Of a DNA stretch of 64,000 nt, positions 46,594 to 57,636 are shown piece after piece. Position numbers and translations under genes: made by a program. How positions within the stretch are numbered: position 1 is the first letter of the stretch; the number at the start of each line of letters is the position of its first letter. This stretch comes from Branchiostoma floridae (lineage: Eukaryota; Chordata; Leptocardii; Amphioxiformes; Branchiostomatidae), in contig NC_049980.1 of the NCBI RefSeq assembly GCF_000003815.2, positions 15,054,932-15,118,931 of the forward strand, read 5' to 3'. Below the pieces are notes generated by a model, which did not search any database, had not been told where the DNA came from, and worked only from the letters and a program-made list of their open reading frames with translations.

Positions 46594-48649
46594 TCTTGCT
46601 CCGACAACTTATCATACATATATATACATACTTTCTTTCTAACGCCACAGTTTAGTCTAGAGGGATTTTTCTAATTAGGCTATGTTGATTTGATTATATG
46701 GATGACATCCGCGCTCGCACCGATTTTCGGCCGTTTCCGAAAAAAAAAAGTTTTCGACCACACAATAAATTGTGCAAAGCAGCTGTAAAATGAGCACAAA
46801 TGTTCCGTAGATTGAAAAAGAAAGTATCAGAAAACAGATAACTTAAATCATAGTCTAATGCCATAGAATGCCAAAATAAATCTAAAGTCAAAGAATAATG
46901 TGAAAGGACAGAAAGAAAAAAATCTACTGTTGGTAGGGGGAGGTACCAGTACAGAAAACCCAGGTCCCGTTCAGGTCCAGAGGATCATTTTCAGGTCCGG
47001 ATCTGAACCTGGACCTTATGGTAATTGGTCAGTTTTGCTACAAATGAATCTGTTTGGTGGATTATTGAACTCCCACTGGCATTTAAAAATCCCATCTCCA
47101 AGTAATAAAGGCTAACTGTCTCTGTACCTTTGACTGTAGAAATTTGGTACAATTGACTATAAACTCTGCTTGACTCCCTCTTGTTGTCTTCTTGGCCCCC
47201 GGTAAGACCCCAAATGCCTGCCGACATAGTGTGTCCATTTTGTAATTGGCGAAACCTGTTCCTCTGATTATTTCCAGGTCTGTTTTTTTTCGGATTGGTC
47301 CAAGAAGAAAAAAAATGTCTTGCACCCGTATAATGTACCGGTCCCTACACCTAACTGTTGGTATACCATACTATGTGTGCTTAGTCCTATGTTCAACCTT
47401 CCTGGCCACTTTGATTTCATACTGGAGGCAACTTTTGTTTTTGGCCAAACTTTTTTTTTATTCGCTCGCTCGCATCAGTTTTGGAGTTCCCAGAGGATGT
47501 CATCAAATCAACATGGCGTTATATGAAAGAATGAGTTAATGCTATGTATACGTGCTTTTATAGTTGGTGTCTTATATTGGGCTTCAAATAACCCAATAAA
47601 TGTTCCCCCTAAAAGACAAACGCCGTTGTAATGAATCAAACAGGTGTCTATTTACACATCTCATGGTCCTATTCATCCTTGCAATCAAAACATGTCACAT
47701 TAAACAATTAGTTCAGAAGACTCCTATCAATAGGTTTCTACATTACCTTTACACGTGAGGAGCACAGTAGATGTTTTAACGATTATTATTATCAATCATA
47801 GATCACAGCATAACAGAAAAAGAAATAATGCTGCTGTCAATCACTTAGTGGAAATGGCTTCCTGTGCCACACGTGCACGTGCACGGGGTGCACCGTGAAT
47901 AATTCAGAAAGCCATATGGATGTCATCTTCTGTAGACTACGGGCCAAATCTAAAGAGGGAGCTCGATAAAACAGAACAAAATGCGTGATTTTACAATTTG
48001 TTCAAAATAGTCCAGCCATACACGATGTAGGAAGACCAGTAGTGACAAAACATGATGTTACAGCCACAAAATCTCTTGTTGGTGCATTCAGGAAGTGCAT
48101 AAAGTGAAAACTAGTGCGGCAGCTCAGTATCATTTACTAACCGCGCTGGTATCACTTCTACAACTTCAGGCCATTACGTGTCCTACTTTCCTGTTTTCGG
48201 TATTATTATTTTTTTCGAAATCAGGATAAAAACGTAGATATAATCCATGAAGTCTACTTGCTGTGGCCCAAAGAAGCAATTTCTGCGCCTGTCACCAGCT
48301 GATTAACCTTACACGGAACAGATGGGTCTGCACACTCTTCAGCTTCAAGCTTGCACCACACGCGGAGCTTTCCCTCAATATTTGTCTCCTGTTACCATGG
48401 CTACAGTACAAGGATTTAATCAAGTTTTCCTTCATATGTTTAGAAACATTAGAACGGGATGGCGGCAATTTGTACTCCACTTGTCGATCACTTTTCTGTC
48501 ATCATTTACCACAGTGTGCCGATGCAGGTACAGAGAAACGGCTGACTGAAATTGAGGTGCCTGGGATGTTTCTTCAGAAAATCATCCACATACAGGGTAC
48601 TGTGCGTAGGTGATTCGAAGCACAAGGAAGAATTGGAGACGAAAGCGAG
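46594..48649. other. Region upstream of the LRR gene
   Basis: No exon recognised. It includes an unclassified dispersed repeat (47395-47510), many T-rich tracts and, near 47866, a CACGTGCACGTGCAC run. The last few hundred bases are likely 5' UTR or promoter of the LRR gene; TTTCTTCAG at 48577 could be a UTR splice acceptor. Confidence 0.35.
47395..47510 (+). repeat. Unclassified dispersed repeat, copy 2
   Basis: It matches the minus strand of 22855-22975 over CCACTTTGATTTCATACTGG, CAACTTTTGTT and CATCAGTTTTGGAGTTCCCA plus GAGGATG. A fragment, TATATGGATGACATCC, also occurs at 46695. Confidence 0.45.
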
Positions 48650-50458
48650 ATGGGCTTCGGGATGGAGAAACACCTTCGCAGTTTTGCCTCCAGCGTGTTC
48701 CTGGTGGCTGTGTTGGTGGGTGTGATGACCGTGGCTACAGGAGGCAGCGTGGCGGAACGGGTGGTTCTGACTGCGGACAACTTACACCGACTACGGATTC
48801 CGGGACATGGGATAAGGCGCCTGGTCTTCCATCGACAAGACATCGTGGACATCGAGGTCGGCACGTTCAACACGTGGTTTACAGTCTACAAACTCGACAT
48901 GTCGATGAACAAACTGACAAACCTTAGACCTGGTGTTTTCAAAGGGCTACCGTTTTTGGTGAGTTTATTCCTTCAGAACAATCTTTTGACTGCCGTGAAT
49001 TCGGAAGTATATTTCCATATCACATCACTCCAAGTACTGTCTTTAAATAAAAATAGAATTTCACAAGTATCAGAGAATGCCTTTATTGGGCTTCCGAAAC
49101 TGAAAGTTCTTGATATTTCTTACAATCGGCTTAAGACGTTTCCCCTCGGGGCTGTGTCGAACATTGATAGCCTGATGCTGAGGTCAGTAAAACTGAACAT
49201 GAATGGAATCAGCACTATTCCAACAGAACTGCCAAGGATACATAGCAAAGCAAGGTATCAATTAGCGGGAAATCCTCTCCGATGTGACGACAACCTGTAC
49301 CTACTACAGGACGCCGTAACTGTAGTGGACATCAACAACACACGGTACACCCAGTTCCAACAGTGCCAGGTGTATAGAGGATGTTATAAGTGTACACAGG
49401 GTGGATTCTATCATCAGCAATGGTGCAAGCAGCTCACAAAGAACCCTATCATTGAGTCTCCACTAACGATCTTCTATGAGGAAGGGACTGATGTCAATCT
49501 CCCTTCAAGTGGGATCAGACACGGAACTCGGTCGCGGTGGTTAACGCCGCGAGTAAACACGTTAGTACGTGATGAAGGGCTGTTCTCAGTGATAGCGAAC
49601 ATGTCCGGTACCCAGGGCGGGGTCTACCGCCAGCAGACCCGTATCAGGGACTGGGCACTAGGACTCGGCAACATCCAGTATCATCATTGGGTCGACACTC
49701 TCCTTTGTACAAAATCGCCCTCGGCAACTTTTAATCCTACTATGAATGCCGTGGCCAAGACGACGCAGAATTACGAGTTTTCGACGTTGACCCCCGACTT
49801 GCCTCAGTCTGCAAATCTGACAGAAGGTGTCCGAGTTATCTATAGAATATACAGATACTTTGTGGAGCACATAACCACCAACTCCGTGTCAGTGCACTGG
49901 ATGCGCAAAATGGAACCCTCCTGCCCGGATTCTTTTTTGGAGGTCAGGATTACGTCTGACGAGCTACAACAACAGCATGTGATTTCGGCGGGAGTGGACA
50001 TCTACAATGCGACTAGTCTTAAGCCTTCGACTATGTACAAAATCTGTGCTGTATCTTTCTTTTCGAGAAGCTGCTCGGAAATGAAGAAGGAAAACGACTT
50101 AGGGTGTACAACGTTCAGGACAAATGATCCTTACAAGCCAAGCCAGAGTAGCACGGAATACAGCGGTTACGTAATTATAACCGTAGCTGTGTTGTCATCT
50201 CTGGCGGTAGTTGGACTTGTTTGCCGGTACTGTACATGTAGGAAGATTCATTCGGTGGGCAAGTGTTGTCAATTGTTGTTGCGTCCCGATGACGCTACAG
50301 AAAGAGGTGTGTACTCTGTGTCTGATCTGGTATCTGTTTACCATGTCTATGCCACCATTCCTGACCATTTGGTGAGTCCCTCCCCTCCAGCGCCACTAGA
50401 CCCTTTCGTCAACCATGATTATTGCACAATCCCTGATGACGTCGCCAGTCTACAGTAA
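48650..50458 (+). CDS. Single-exon LRR / Ig-like / FN3-like type I receptor
   Basis: 602 residues, intronless. Residues 1-35 contain a signal peptide (VFLVAVLVGVMTVATGG). LRRs span about 55-200 (five or six repeats, e.g. LQVLSLNKNRISQVSENAF), with no LRRNT cysteines before them. An LRRCT-like cap follows (NPLRCDDNLYLL, cysteines 212, 239, 245). Residues 271-352 fit an Ig pattern (EEGTDVNLPS, W297, ANMSGTQGGVYRQQT) but both Ig cysteines are replaced. Residues 403-492 look FN3-like (SVSVHWMRK, LKPSTMYKICAVSF). TM is about 506-525. The cytoplasmic tail has HVYATIPD and HDYCTIPD. LRR-Ig-FN3 proteins act in adhesion, axon guidance or innate recognition; the ligand is unknown. The start context GCGAGATGG is good. 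AATAAA lies 23 bases past the stop. Confidence 0.9.
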   Translation: MGFGMEKHLRSFASSVFLVAVLVGVMTVATGGSVAERVVLTADNLHRLRIPGHGIRRLVFHRQDIVDIEVGTFNTWFTVYKLDMSMNKLTNLRPGVFKGLPFLVSLFLQNNLLTAVNSEVYFHITSLQVLSLNKNRISQVSENAFIGLPKLKVLDISYNRLKTFPLGAVSNIDSLMLRSVKLNMNGISTIPTELPRIHSKARYQLAGNPLRCDDNLYLLQDAVTVVDINNTRYTQFQQCQVYRGCYKCTQGGFYHQQWCKQLTKNPIIESPLTIFYEEGTDVNLPSSGIRHGTRSRWLTPRVNTLVRDEGLFSVIANMSGTQGGVYRQQTRIRDWALGLGNIQYHHWVDTLLCTKSPSATFNPTMNAVAKTTQNYEFSTLTPDLPQSANLTEGVRVIYRIYRYFVEHITTNSVSVHWMRKMEPSCPDSFLEVRITSDELQQQHVISAGVDIYNATSLKPSTMYKICAVSFFSRSCSEMKKENDLGCTTFRTNDPYKPSQSSTEYSGYVIITVAVLSSLAVVGLVCRYCTCRKIHSVGKCCQLLLRPDDATERGVYSVSDLVSVYHVYATIPDHLVSPSPPAPLDPFVNHDYCTIPDDVASLQ

Positions 50459-50480
50459 CCCCCAGCGTGAACGTGAAGAC

Positions 50481-50486
50481 AATAAA
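50481..50486 (+). terminator. Polyadenylation signal of the LRR gene
   Basis: AATAAA 23 bases after the TAA stop (50456-50458), implying a very short 3' UTR if it is used. Confidence 0.55.
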
Positions 50487-53400
50487 AGTCACACCGGTTA
50501 CACGTGGCATATTAAATGAGATGGGACTTCAATTCCATTAGCAGAGACATAGTGAATAACAATGAGGTTCTTTGCAACAGGCGTTACAACAGTGGACGTT
50601 TCTATGACTATTCATCACCTGTCTCGGAGCAATTATTACCGACTGTACTTCGAACTGCAGCTAGGTGTCGCTGCTGAAGTATGAACAGTTGAGGTCCCTT
50701 GAACTATGACTGTACTGAATCTACATCACCCCACCGCCGTCATCACTATTCATGGCTGGAAAGGATATTCAACATTGTGCTGACATTATATGCACGGATG
50801 AGCTCGAGAGACATGCAGCGTCCGACAAACCCAAAACATCCATGCAGCTGACACTTACCCCACTCCCACCCATGTCCCGGAAAGAATAGTGAGATAGACA
50901 TACTGCACGGATAGCATTTCTGCATGGATACTCAATTCAAAAATGGAAAAGGAACGATATGAACAAATTATCACAATGTACATGTATGAGAAGAGGTAAC
51001 GTGCGGGAATTAATCATAACGTTGCATGTATGGAGACCTGGTGAGACAAAATTACATATGCACTACAACATGCGCTGACAAGAGACTTGATTCGTTTTCA
51101 AAATTCAAAGATGTAAGGTTTTATGCTTAGGATATGTCAAGTATGCTAGAAGACTTGATCCTACGGAGTTACCTGTTAGTCCAACTGCTGCCTTATGGAT
51201 CCATGTAAATAGACGTGCCACTGCACATTCTAGCAAAAGCCTCTTGGAGCTGCCCGATGGCACACAAAGTTTTGCCAGCACGCTAAGTTCTACGGCGTGT
51301 CTGCGTACTCCAAAATTCGTCGGATTCCCTACAAGTTCGTACGGAGGCGGTACTAACCACTTACGGATCCCAAAAGATTGCCCACCTTTTGGCACGTAGA
51401 CAGCATGTATTTGCATGTGCGGCGGGTTGTGCCCTTAGCTTTAATGACACATTGTGCAATCATCAATTTTCCATCAGTTTCTTCACTACTGAAATTCAGA
51501 AGGCGTGGTGATCTTGCATTTCTTTTCAATTATTGTAGCTTTCAGGTGAATAACATATTTAACTGTTACATACTAATGTATATGTACCATCAGCATGAGG
51601 ATGGGACTAGGTAAGGTAAGATAAGGTAAGGTAAGGTACCATAAATTTTAAATTGTTTGATTTAGTTTCTACGTCTTATGGCTTGGCAAGTTTGGCAGAT
51701 GATATCAAATTGCCCACTATTTGATGTTTTAAAACCTTCGTTTCAATAAAATGAAGTGTTGTTGCATTGATGTAAGTGCAAGTGCAGTCTCTGGGTTGTT
51801 GGTCTTGAAAGATAGATCAGAAAACTAAGACAGGAGTCGGGAGTTGCAGTGTACTCATCTAGCAGTGTCATGTGTTCAGGTAACGATCTACCAATGGCTC
51901 TAGATCTCTTGCTTTTATTTTCTGGTCTGACTAAAATGTATCAACACATGCCTGCCCTATAGAACATCATTTCGACATTCCACTGTTGTTCATTTTGACT
52001 AGGCAGGGGCTATTGACATTTTATTAACAGTTGCCGGGCCTCCCAAATGTACCGTTTAAGCGTTTTCGGGATCCCCCATACAGACTCTCTTCTAGTGTGT
52101 ACCAAAGGAACTACGTCATGATATGTGGACTGGCTGCCTTTTGATTTATATTCCAGTCGATCCGACACTTTACTATTGGAACACGTTTTACACAGACCAA
52201 AGATAGCCGTGTGAAAGATTTGTGGCTGGGAAAATACTGTCCCTTTAACTTCATATGGAATATTTCCTAACGTGCATTTGATCTTCTGTTTCCAATAAAG
52301 TCCCACTGGTAACTGAATACCGAAGTCGCTTATCCAGAGACCAGGTTGTTTTCGTCCCCCTGTAGATACTGGTCACTAACGTTTGTTTAGTCAACTGTTG
52401 ACGTGAAACTGTGAATGGCGGATTCGTGCCACAGTTGACAAGGAGCAGAGTGTTGGGTAGACCGAGCGCCCGCGGTAATTCAGGTGTTTACCTTCTATTC
52501 CAAGGAGAGAAAACAAATGTAAATATTTCTGGATCACTTTTCTTCATTCATCTTTCCACGGGAGACAACTGTTTTCATTTCACACATTCTCTGGAAAAGT
52601 AGGATAACAGCTGAGACTACCTCAGATAAGGACGCGATGATAGCCTTGATAAGGATCACCTAGTATAAATTTCAATGTGATGCACTCCAGGTCGTGCTGA
52701 TGACGGTAACCTAGACTCCAAGACACTGACATTTCTGCCCTGCATGGCTTTTTGGGTATTGTGCTATTATGGGTTTGTTTGTTTCGCATAAACGACAAAC
52801 CGCCTTAAAGCACAACATTTATGAAGCTATGTAAGATCAGGGCCCAGCCGCCCAGGCCACCTGACGCTCATTTAGGTATTGTGTTTATTTCGTGGAGAAA
52901 ATACTGCTAGGACATTGTCTATTCGCGACCTTGATTTGAGAAAAAGGGATATCTATCGGCCTAACTTAATAGCCTTCAATACCAAGTCTCTGGCTTGTGT
53001 CTAGTTTATTTTACGGACACCATTAGCGTAGTCTTCCATCAGGCGCTGAAGAGAAGGTCAAGCGGCCGTTCTGATTACAGTTTGCACAGAGAATTCCGAC
53101 TAACCACCGCAATGGCACTATTGGTGTCCCTGTCACAGTAAAACTGTTTGCCTTGATTCCATAACGGGAACTTCTCGGTCGGCTATGTGTCATGGCTCCT
53201 GTCAGGACCGTTTCCTCCTGTACACTGTTGATTTAGGACAAACAACCTCATCTAAAGCTACACCGAGATAGTGCACCAGACGGAGAGATAATTAGATCGT
53301 AACAGACTTCATCACATATCTATTAAGACTAGGAGGAGCTCCTTCTGCGACAAATATCCTTGAGTAAGATGCTCAGTATCGCCAGACTGCTGAAGAGCCA

Positions 53401-56400
53401 TGAGTGAGAGATGGGGAGAATTATGGCGATTCTGACACAGTGGAGGGAGTGTGTCCTGTTTCTGTCAAGTGTGTGAGGGGTTGCACCCTAGTCGTGCTGG
53501 TGTGTGAGCATCACAACGTCCCTGGGGCTACGCCGGACTGCAGGACCAGCACACGCGCCACACATTTTCTTCTGTTTCCCGAGCGGAAAGCAAGGTAAGT
53601 AGTGGGCGTTACTCTCAACGTTTTAAACTTAAAATTTGTCTGGACCAAAGTAAATCTGTTTGCTTGTGTCTAAAGATCGACGAATGATAGGTGCGCAAAG
53701 ATTTACCCGTGAATGTTTCGTAGCGAGTGTTGACTACTAATCCGGCCTGGAAGGGAAGATATAGTTGGGCCTGGCTGTTACAGATGCACCGAGAAAACGG
53801 GAAACATGAAGGACGTACCCAGTACAGTTTTTAAAGTGATTGTCATTTCGACGATTTGCAACAGCTTACTCATTGCGATCATGAGGCATGCCTCTGCAAT
53901 TGTCACCAAACCGACAGGGGGATGAACATTCCGGAACATTCCAACATTCCCACGGCGCGTATGGGATCAGGTGGACGACTTCACATGTCAACTCCAGTAT
54001 ATCACCATTACAAAGGCTGGTGTCGGCTTAATTATTAATCTCCAAGCAGAGGTTTGGCTCTGCAGCTAGTTTCTTTTCGACGTCTTTCAGGCGTTTCTGT
54101 CAGACTTGGCTGGTGGACGAAAAGAAAACCTGACAAGACAGAAAGCCCGACAAAATGACCTACAAAGTTGTCGAACACAGTTCAGAGCCTACTCTCTGTT
54201 TGGAGAGTAACGTTAAAGTTTGACCGACCAACAAACAAACAAACAAACAAACAGAAAACAAGAAGAACACGAACAGGAGCAACGACAAATATCTGTCGTC
54301 TTTTTTTGCCCTGGTATATGATGGTCCCTACACAGTTCTACTTTTTATGTCCCAAATCGACATGTAGGCCAAATTCTTGTCCATGAGCCGCTGGGAACCC
54401 TTTGTGGCTAAACAGATCATCGGTCGACGTGCAAATGACGGGGTCATACCACTCCTTACGATGTGACATGCCCTTTTACTGGTTCATTCAAAGACGGGGA
54501 TGCGCCAGGTGCCATATATCAAACAGGAGGAACTGTTTTTAATCATAAATGATGAAAATTTCAAACTTGTGACATTTGTAAGTTAGTTGAAGTTGTATAT
54601 CACCATGCATAAATTATGTAAATGTTATCACCCCCATACATACAGGTATGAGGTTACCGAACTGTAGTTTCCCCCTGCATCTGACTATTTCTTTACTAAC
54701 ACACAAAAACCAACTTAATCAGACATAAACACAATCCGGTCTCTGGTCGAACCTTACATCTGTTTGGAGATCAGTGGGAGCTACATGTACAGTATAATGA
54801 ATTGGGGGAAGGGCAGCCTAGATTGAAGCTGTTTGCCCTTGCTCTCAGAAGGACCTATGAATGGTTAATAATGGGCTTCTAAACCAACGTATAAACCCTG
54901 CTATTGTATACTCAAGGAGACTGGGCGAAATTTATTCCTTCAATTATTCATTTAATGTCCATCTATTATTCCTAGTGTCCCGCCTTTTAGCAATTGAACT
55001 GCTACGTGCTAAATGTTAGGAAGAAATGAGCAGCGAAACTAGATGATGCGACCGCGCTGCGATCGCTGAGCGACCAAAGAGTTCACGGATCACTCAAGGA
55101 ATGAATGAATGAATTTTGTAGATTCATAGATAGAGAACCAATTGTTTTACGTTTAGTGTATTTTGCTGTCTTTTCAAAGCATATTATAGAATCATAAACC
55201 ATAGGCATGAGGATTGAACTAGGTAAGGTAAGGTAAGGTAAACCATACTCTACTTAAGAAAGAAAGGGTCACTCAAATCCAATTTTGGTCGCTGTACGGT
55301 CGCTCAGCGATTGTTGTCCAATGGAAAAGGGACCTAACGCTTGTTTACCTTTAACAACGGGGTAACCTATATACGTTGTTTTAAAAAAACAGGGTATTTG
55401 CTGACGGGTAGTGGTTTCACATTGCAAATTTGCAATATTTTCAATATTTGAAAAAAAAACAGTTCGTCGACTTGACATCTCTGAGTACCCTAACAACGGA
55501 TATAGGTTACCCCGCGAAAGGTGAACAAGCGTTAAACAAATTTGCTGTCCACGCACTTGGAACGGGTGATTCCGTACAATATAAGATACGTCGAGGAGTA
55601 CTCACGGTACCCTTAAGGGGAGAAAATGATGAATTTAATTTTCCTTACATCTCTGCTGCAGAATAGTACATTTTACTGTAAAGCACTAACTTCAAACCAT
55701 ATGTGGTCAATCAAGGTCATAGCATACTTTGTTTTTAAGGCGTTACATGCGAGATCCCGGCGTGTACTTACCCCGCAAGTTCTTACACCAACATGCCCAT
55801 TTGACTAATTTGTTTCTAATGGGTTTGTTGGCGGTCATCGCGGTCTGGTTTTGATCTCAGAGCAATACTGCGTGATCGCGCCAAATGGAGCGGTGTTTAG
55901 AAACACAGGAATGTTTTCATCGCTATTTCACTTAGCGCCCCAAGATCACAAGCAAACACTACCCTCAGTTTTATGGTCGAACCACGAAACGACTTTTATG
56001 AAATAATCGTGCAAATGTATGACGACCCACAATCGGTGTCGAATCTTGAGCGTGGGCACGAAATATAAGTCTGTTGAAACTTTGCAATCAGACGTCTGCT
56101 GTGTGCTAATGTCGACTATAGCAGGACAGAAGATTGATTCATTTGTTATTTGCTCGCTTTTAGCTGAACAAGCTTAGTTTTGTTGGTTTGTTTAGGTGTC
56201 GGCTTTAGTCGCCGTGTTATAAAGCTAGGGATCATCCATGATTATAGGAGTGTAACAGTGAGTGTATATATATGCTGGGCTTTCCCGTCGGGACTCTGTG
56301 CCTTTTTCCTTTTTTAAACCCTAGCATGTCCCAATAATGTTCTCCTGGGAAAGATACTTAACACATATGTCCTCATTCGACTCAGGTGAAAATTAGTACC

Positions 56401-57453
56401 TTGCATCGGTTATGGACGTCTTCTTGGATGGGACAGTATAGCCGGAGATCCCGTATTTGAGGAGAGTCACACCTAAAGCAAAAGCCCACCACACTTGTCG
56501 AAAAAAAACAGGCATTTATCCGGCCGGTGTGAGTGTATCAAACTTTACAGTCCGATCATATACAGCTTCTGCCTACAGTGCAAAATTTGGTTTGTTGTGT
56601 CTAAAGGTGGTTTTTGCCGGTTAGGAAAAATAAACAAACATACAAACAAACAAGACCTTCTATCCGTTGATGACTTCATCATTTTTACACCAGATGTAAC
56701 GTGTTAGAGGAGGGAGACAGTCAGGGGAATGTATTGAGCAGGAGATGCTTAATCCACAGATGGTCGGAAGAAACATAATTGTGGAAAGGAGAAACATGCA
56801 CACATCACGTCGTTACACCTCACAGTCTCATGTGGACTTAGTTTACTTAATAACTCCAAGTAAAAAATGTCTAAGCACATCAAATAGAGAACGTGACGAA
56901 CACTTATGTGATTGCCAACTTTCTCCCAGTTTTGGCAAAATAAGAATCAAGGATTCATCTTAATTATCCTCATCTAGGAAATATATGGAAGCGATGAAAA
57001 TGTAACGTACAAATTCACAGTACAACGTAACAACTTGATGGATCATTAGTAATAATGAACATTTGCGGATGCGCTCTCGGAGGTTGATTAAATATGAATA
57101 CAAGTGTGAACAGAAGGGATATAGACTGCTATAGGTTTCCAACATTCATTATTGCTAGGTCTAACCTCTTGTTTAAAGGCAATGGGTACTTGTGAAATGC
57201 CCCAGGTTTCCATCATATATTACAAGTCGGCTGTGTACCTGCGGTGGAAGTTATTGTAACTTCTCAGCACCCTTCTGCAAGCGGTTTGATAGGGGCGTCT
57301 TCTTGGGTGGGAACACGTGGTTACGAAACACGTGAAAACGATTTCAGGGGGATCGCCGAAAACAAACAAACACACATAACTATATGGAAAATTGCTAGCA
57401 TTTTATATCGAACACTGAAATTAAACTATAGGGACTCATCACTCAAAATTGTC
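50487..57453. other. Gene-free stretch after the LRR gene
   Basis: No recognised exon in about 7 kb. It contains (GGTAA)n runs at 51605-51636 and 55221-55243 with similar flanks, a (CAAA)n run at 54232-54256 and a MITE near 55.05-55.34 kb. A GC-richer segment at about 53370-53600 ends in a good donor (AAGCAAG|GTAAGT) and could be an unrecognised 5' exon. Confidence 0.4.
55050..55335. mobile_element. Foldback MITE of the GGTCGCT family
   Basis: The left part has GCGATCGCTGAGCGACCAAAG and the right part TTTTGGTCGCTGTACGGTCG and CTCAGCGATTGTTGTCCAATGG. TTTTACGTTTAGTGTATTTTG in the interior matches the copy at 38558. A (GGTAA)n run and A-tract lie between. Confidence 0.45.
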
Positions 57454-57632
57454 GGACGAACTCCGTCGACCTTGTTCACAGAATGACCCTTCTATGTAGC
57501 CTGAGTATCATCCTCCGTAGTAACCGCTGGCTCACGAAGCGAAAGTCGTGAGCCAGCGGTGACTACGGAGGATGATACTCAGGCTACCTTCTATGACCCT
57601 TGTTCTGTGAACAAGGTCGACGGAGTTCGTCC
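57454..57632. repeat. Outer foldback split by a second foldback
   Basis: GGACGAACTCCGTCGACCTT (start of the 30-base left arm, 57454-57483) is perfectly complementary to 57603-57632. In between sits a separate 90-bp foldback with its own 9-bp target duplication. Removing that insert leaves a hairpin with a short loop. Confidence 0.75.
57497..57586. mobile_element. 90-bp foldback MITE with 9-bp target duplication
   Basis: The 41-base arms start TAGCCTGAGTATCATCC and end GGATGATACTCAGGCTA, with one mismatch and the 8-base loop AGCGAAAG. CCTTCTATG flanks it at 57488-57496 and 57587-57595. A 9-bp duplication is usual for Mutator-like elements, but the family is not proven. Confidence 0.75.
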
Positions 57633-57636
57633 AAAC

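Noticed and set aside
51105-51416. 103-codon minus-strand frame
   Set aside because: No signal, domain or conserved motif visible.
53404-53598. GC-rich frame ending at a strong GTAAGT donor
   Set aside because: No ATG in that frame and no partner exon; a donor alone is not enough to call a gene.
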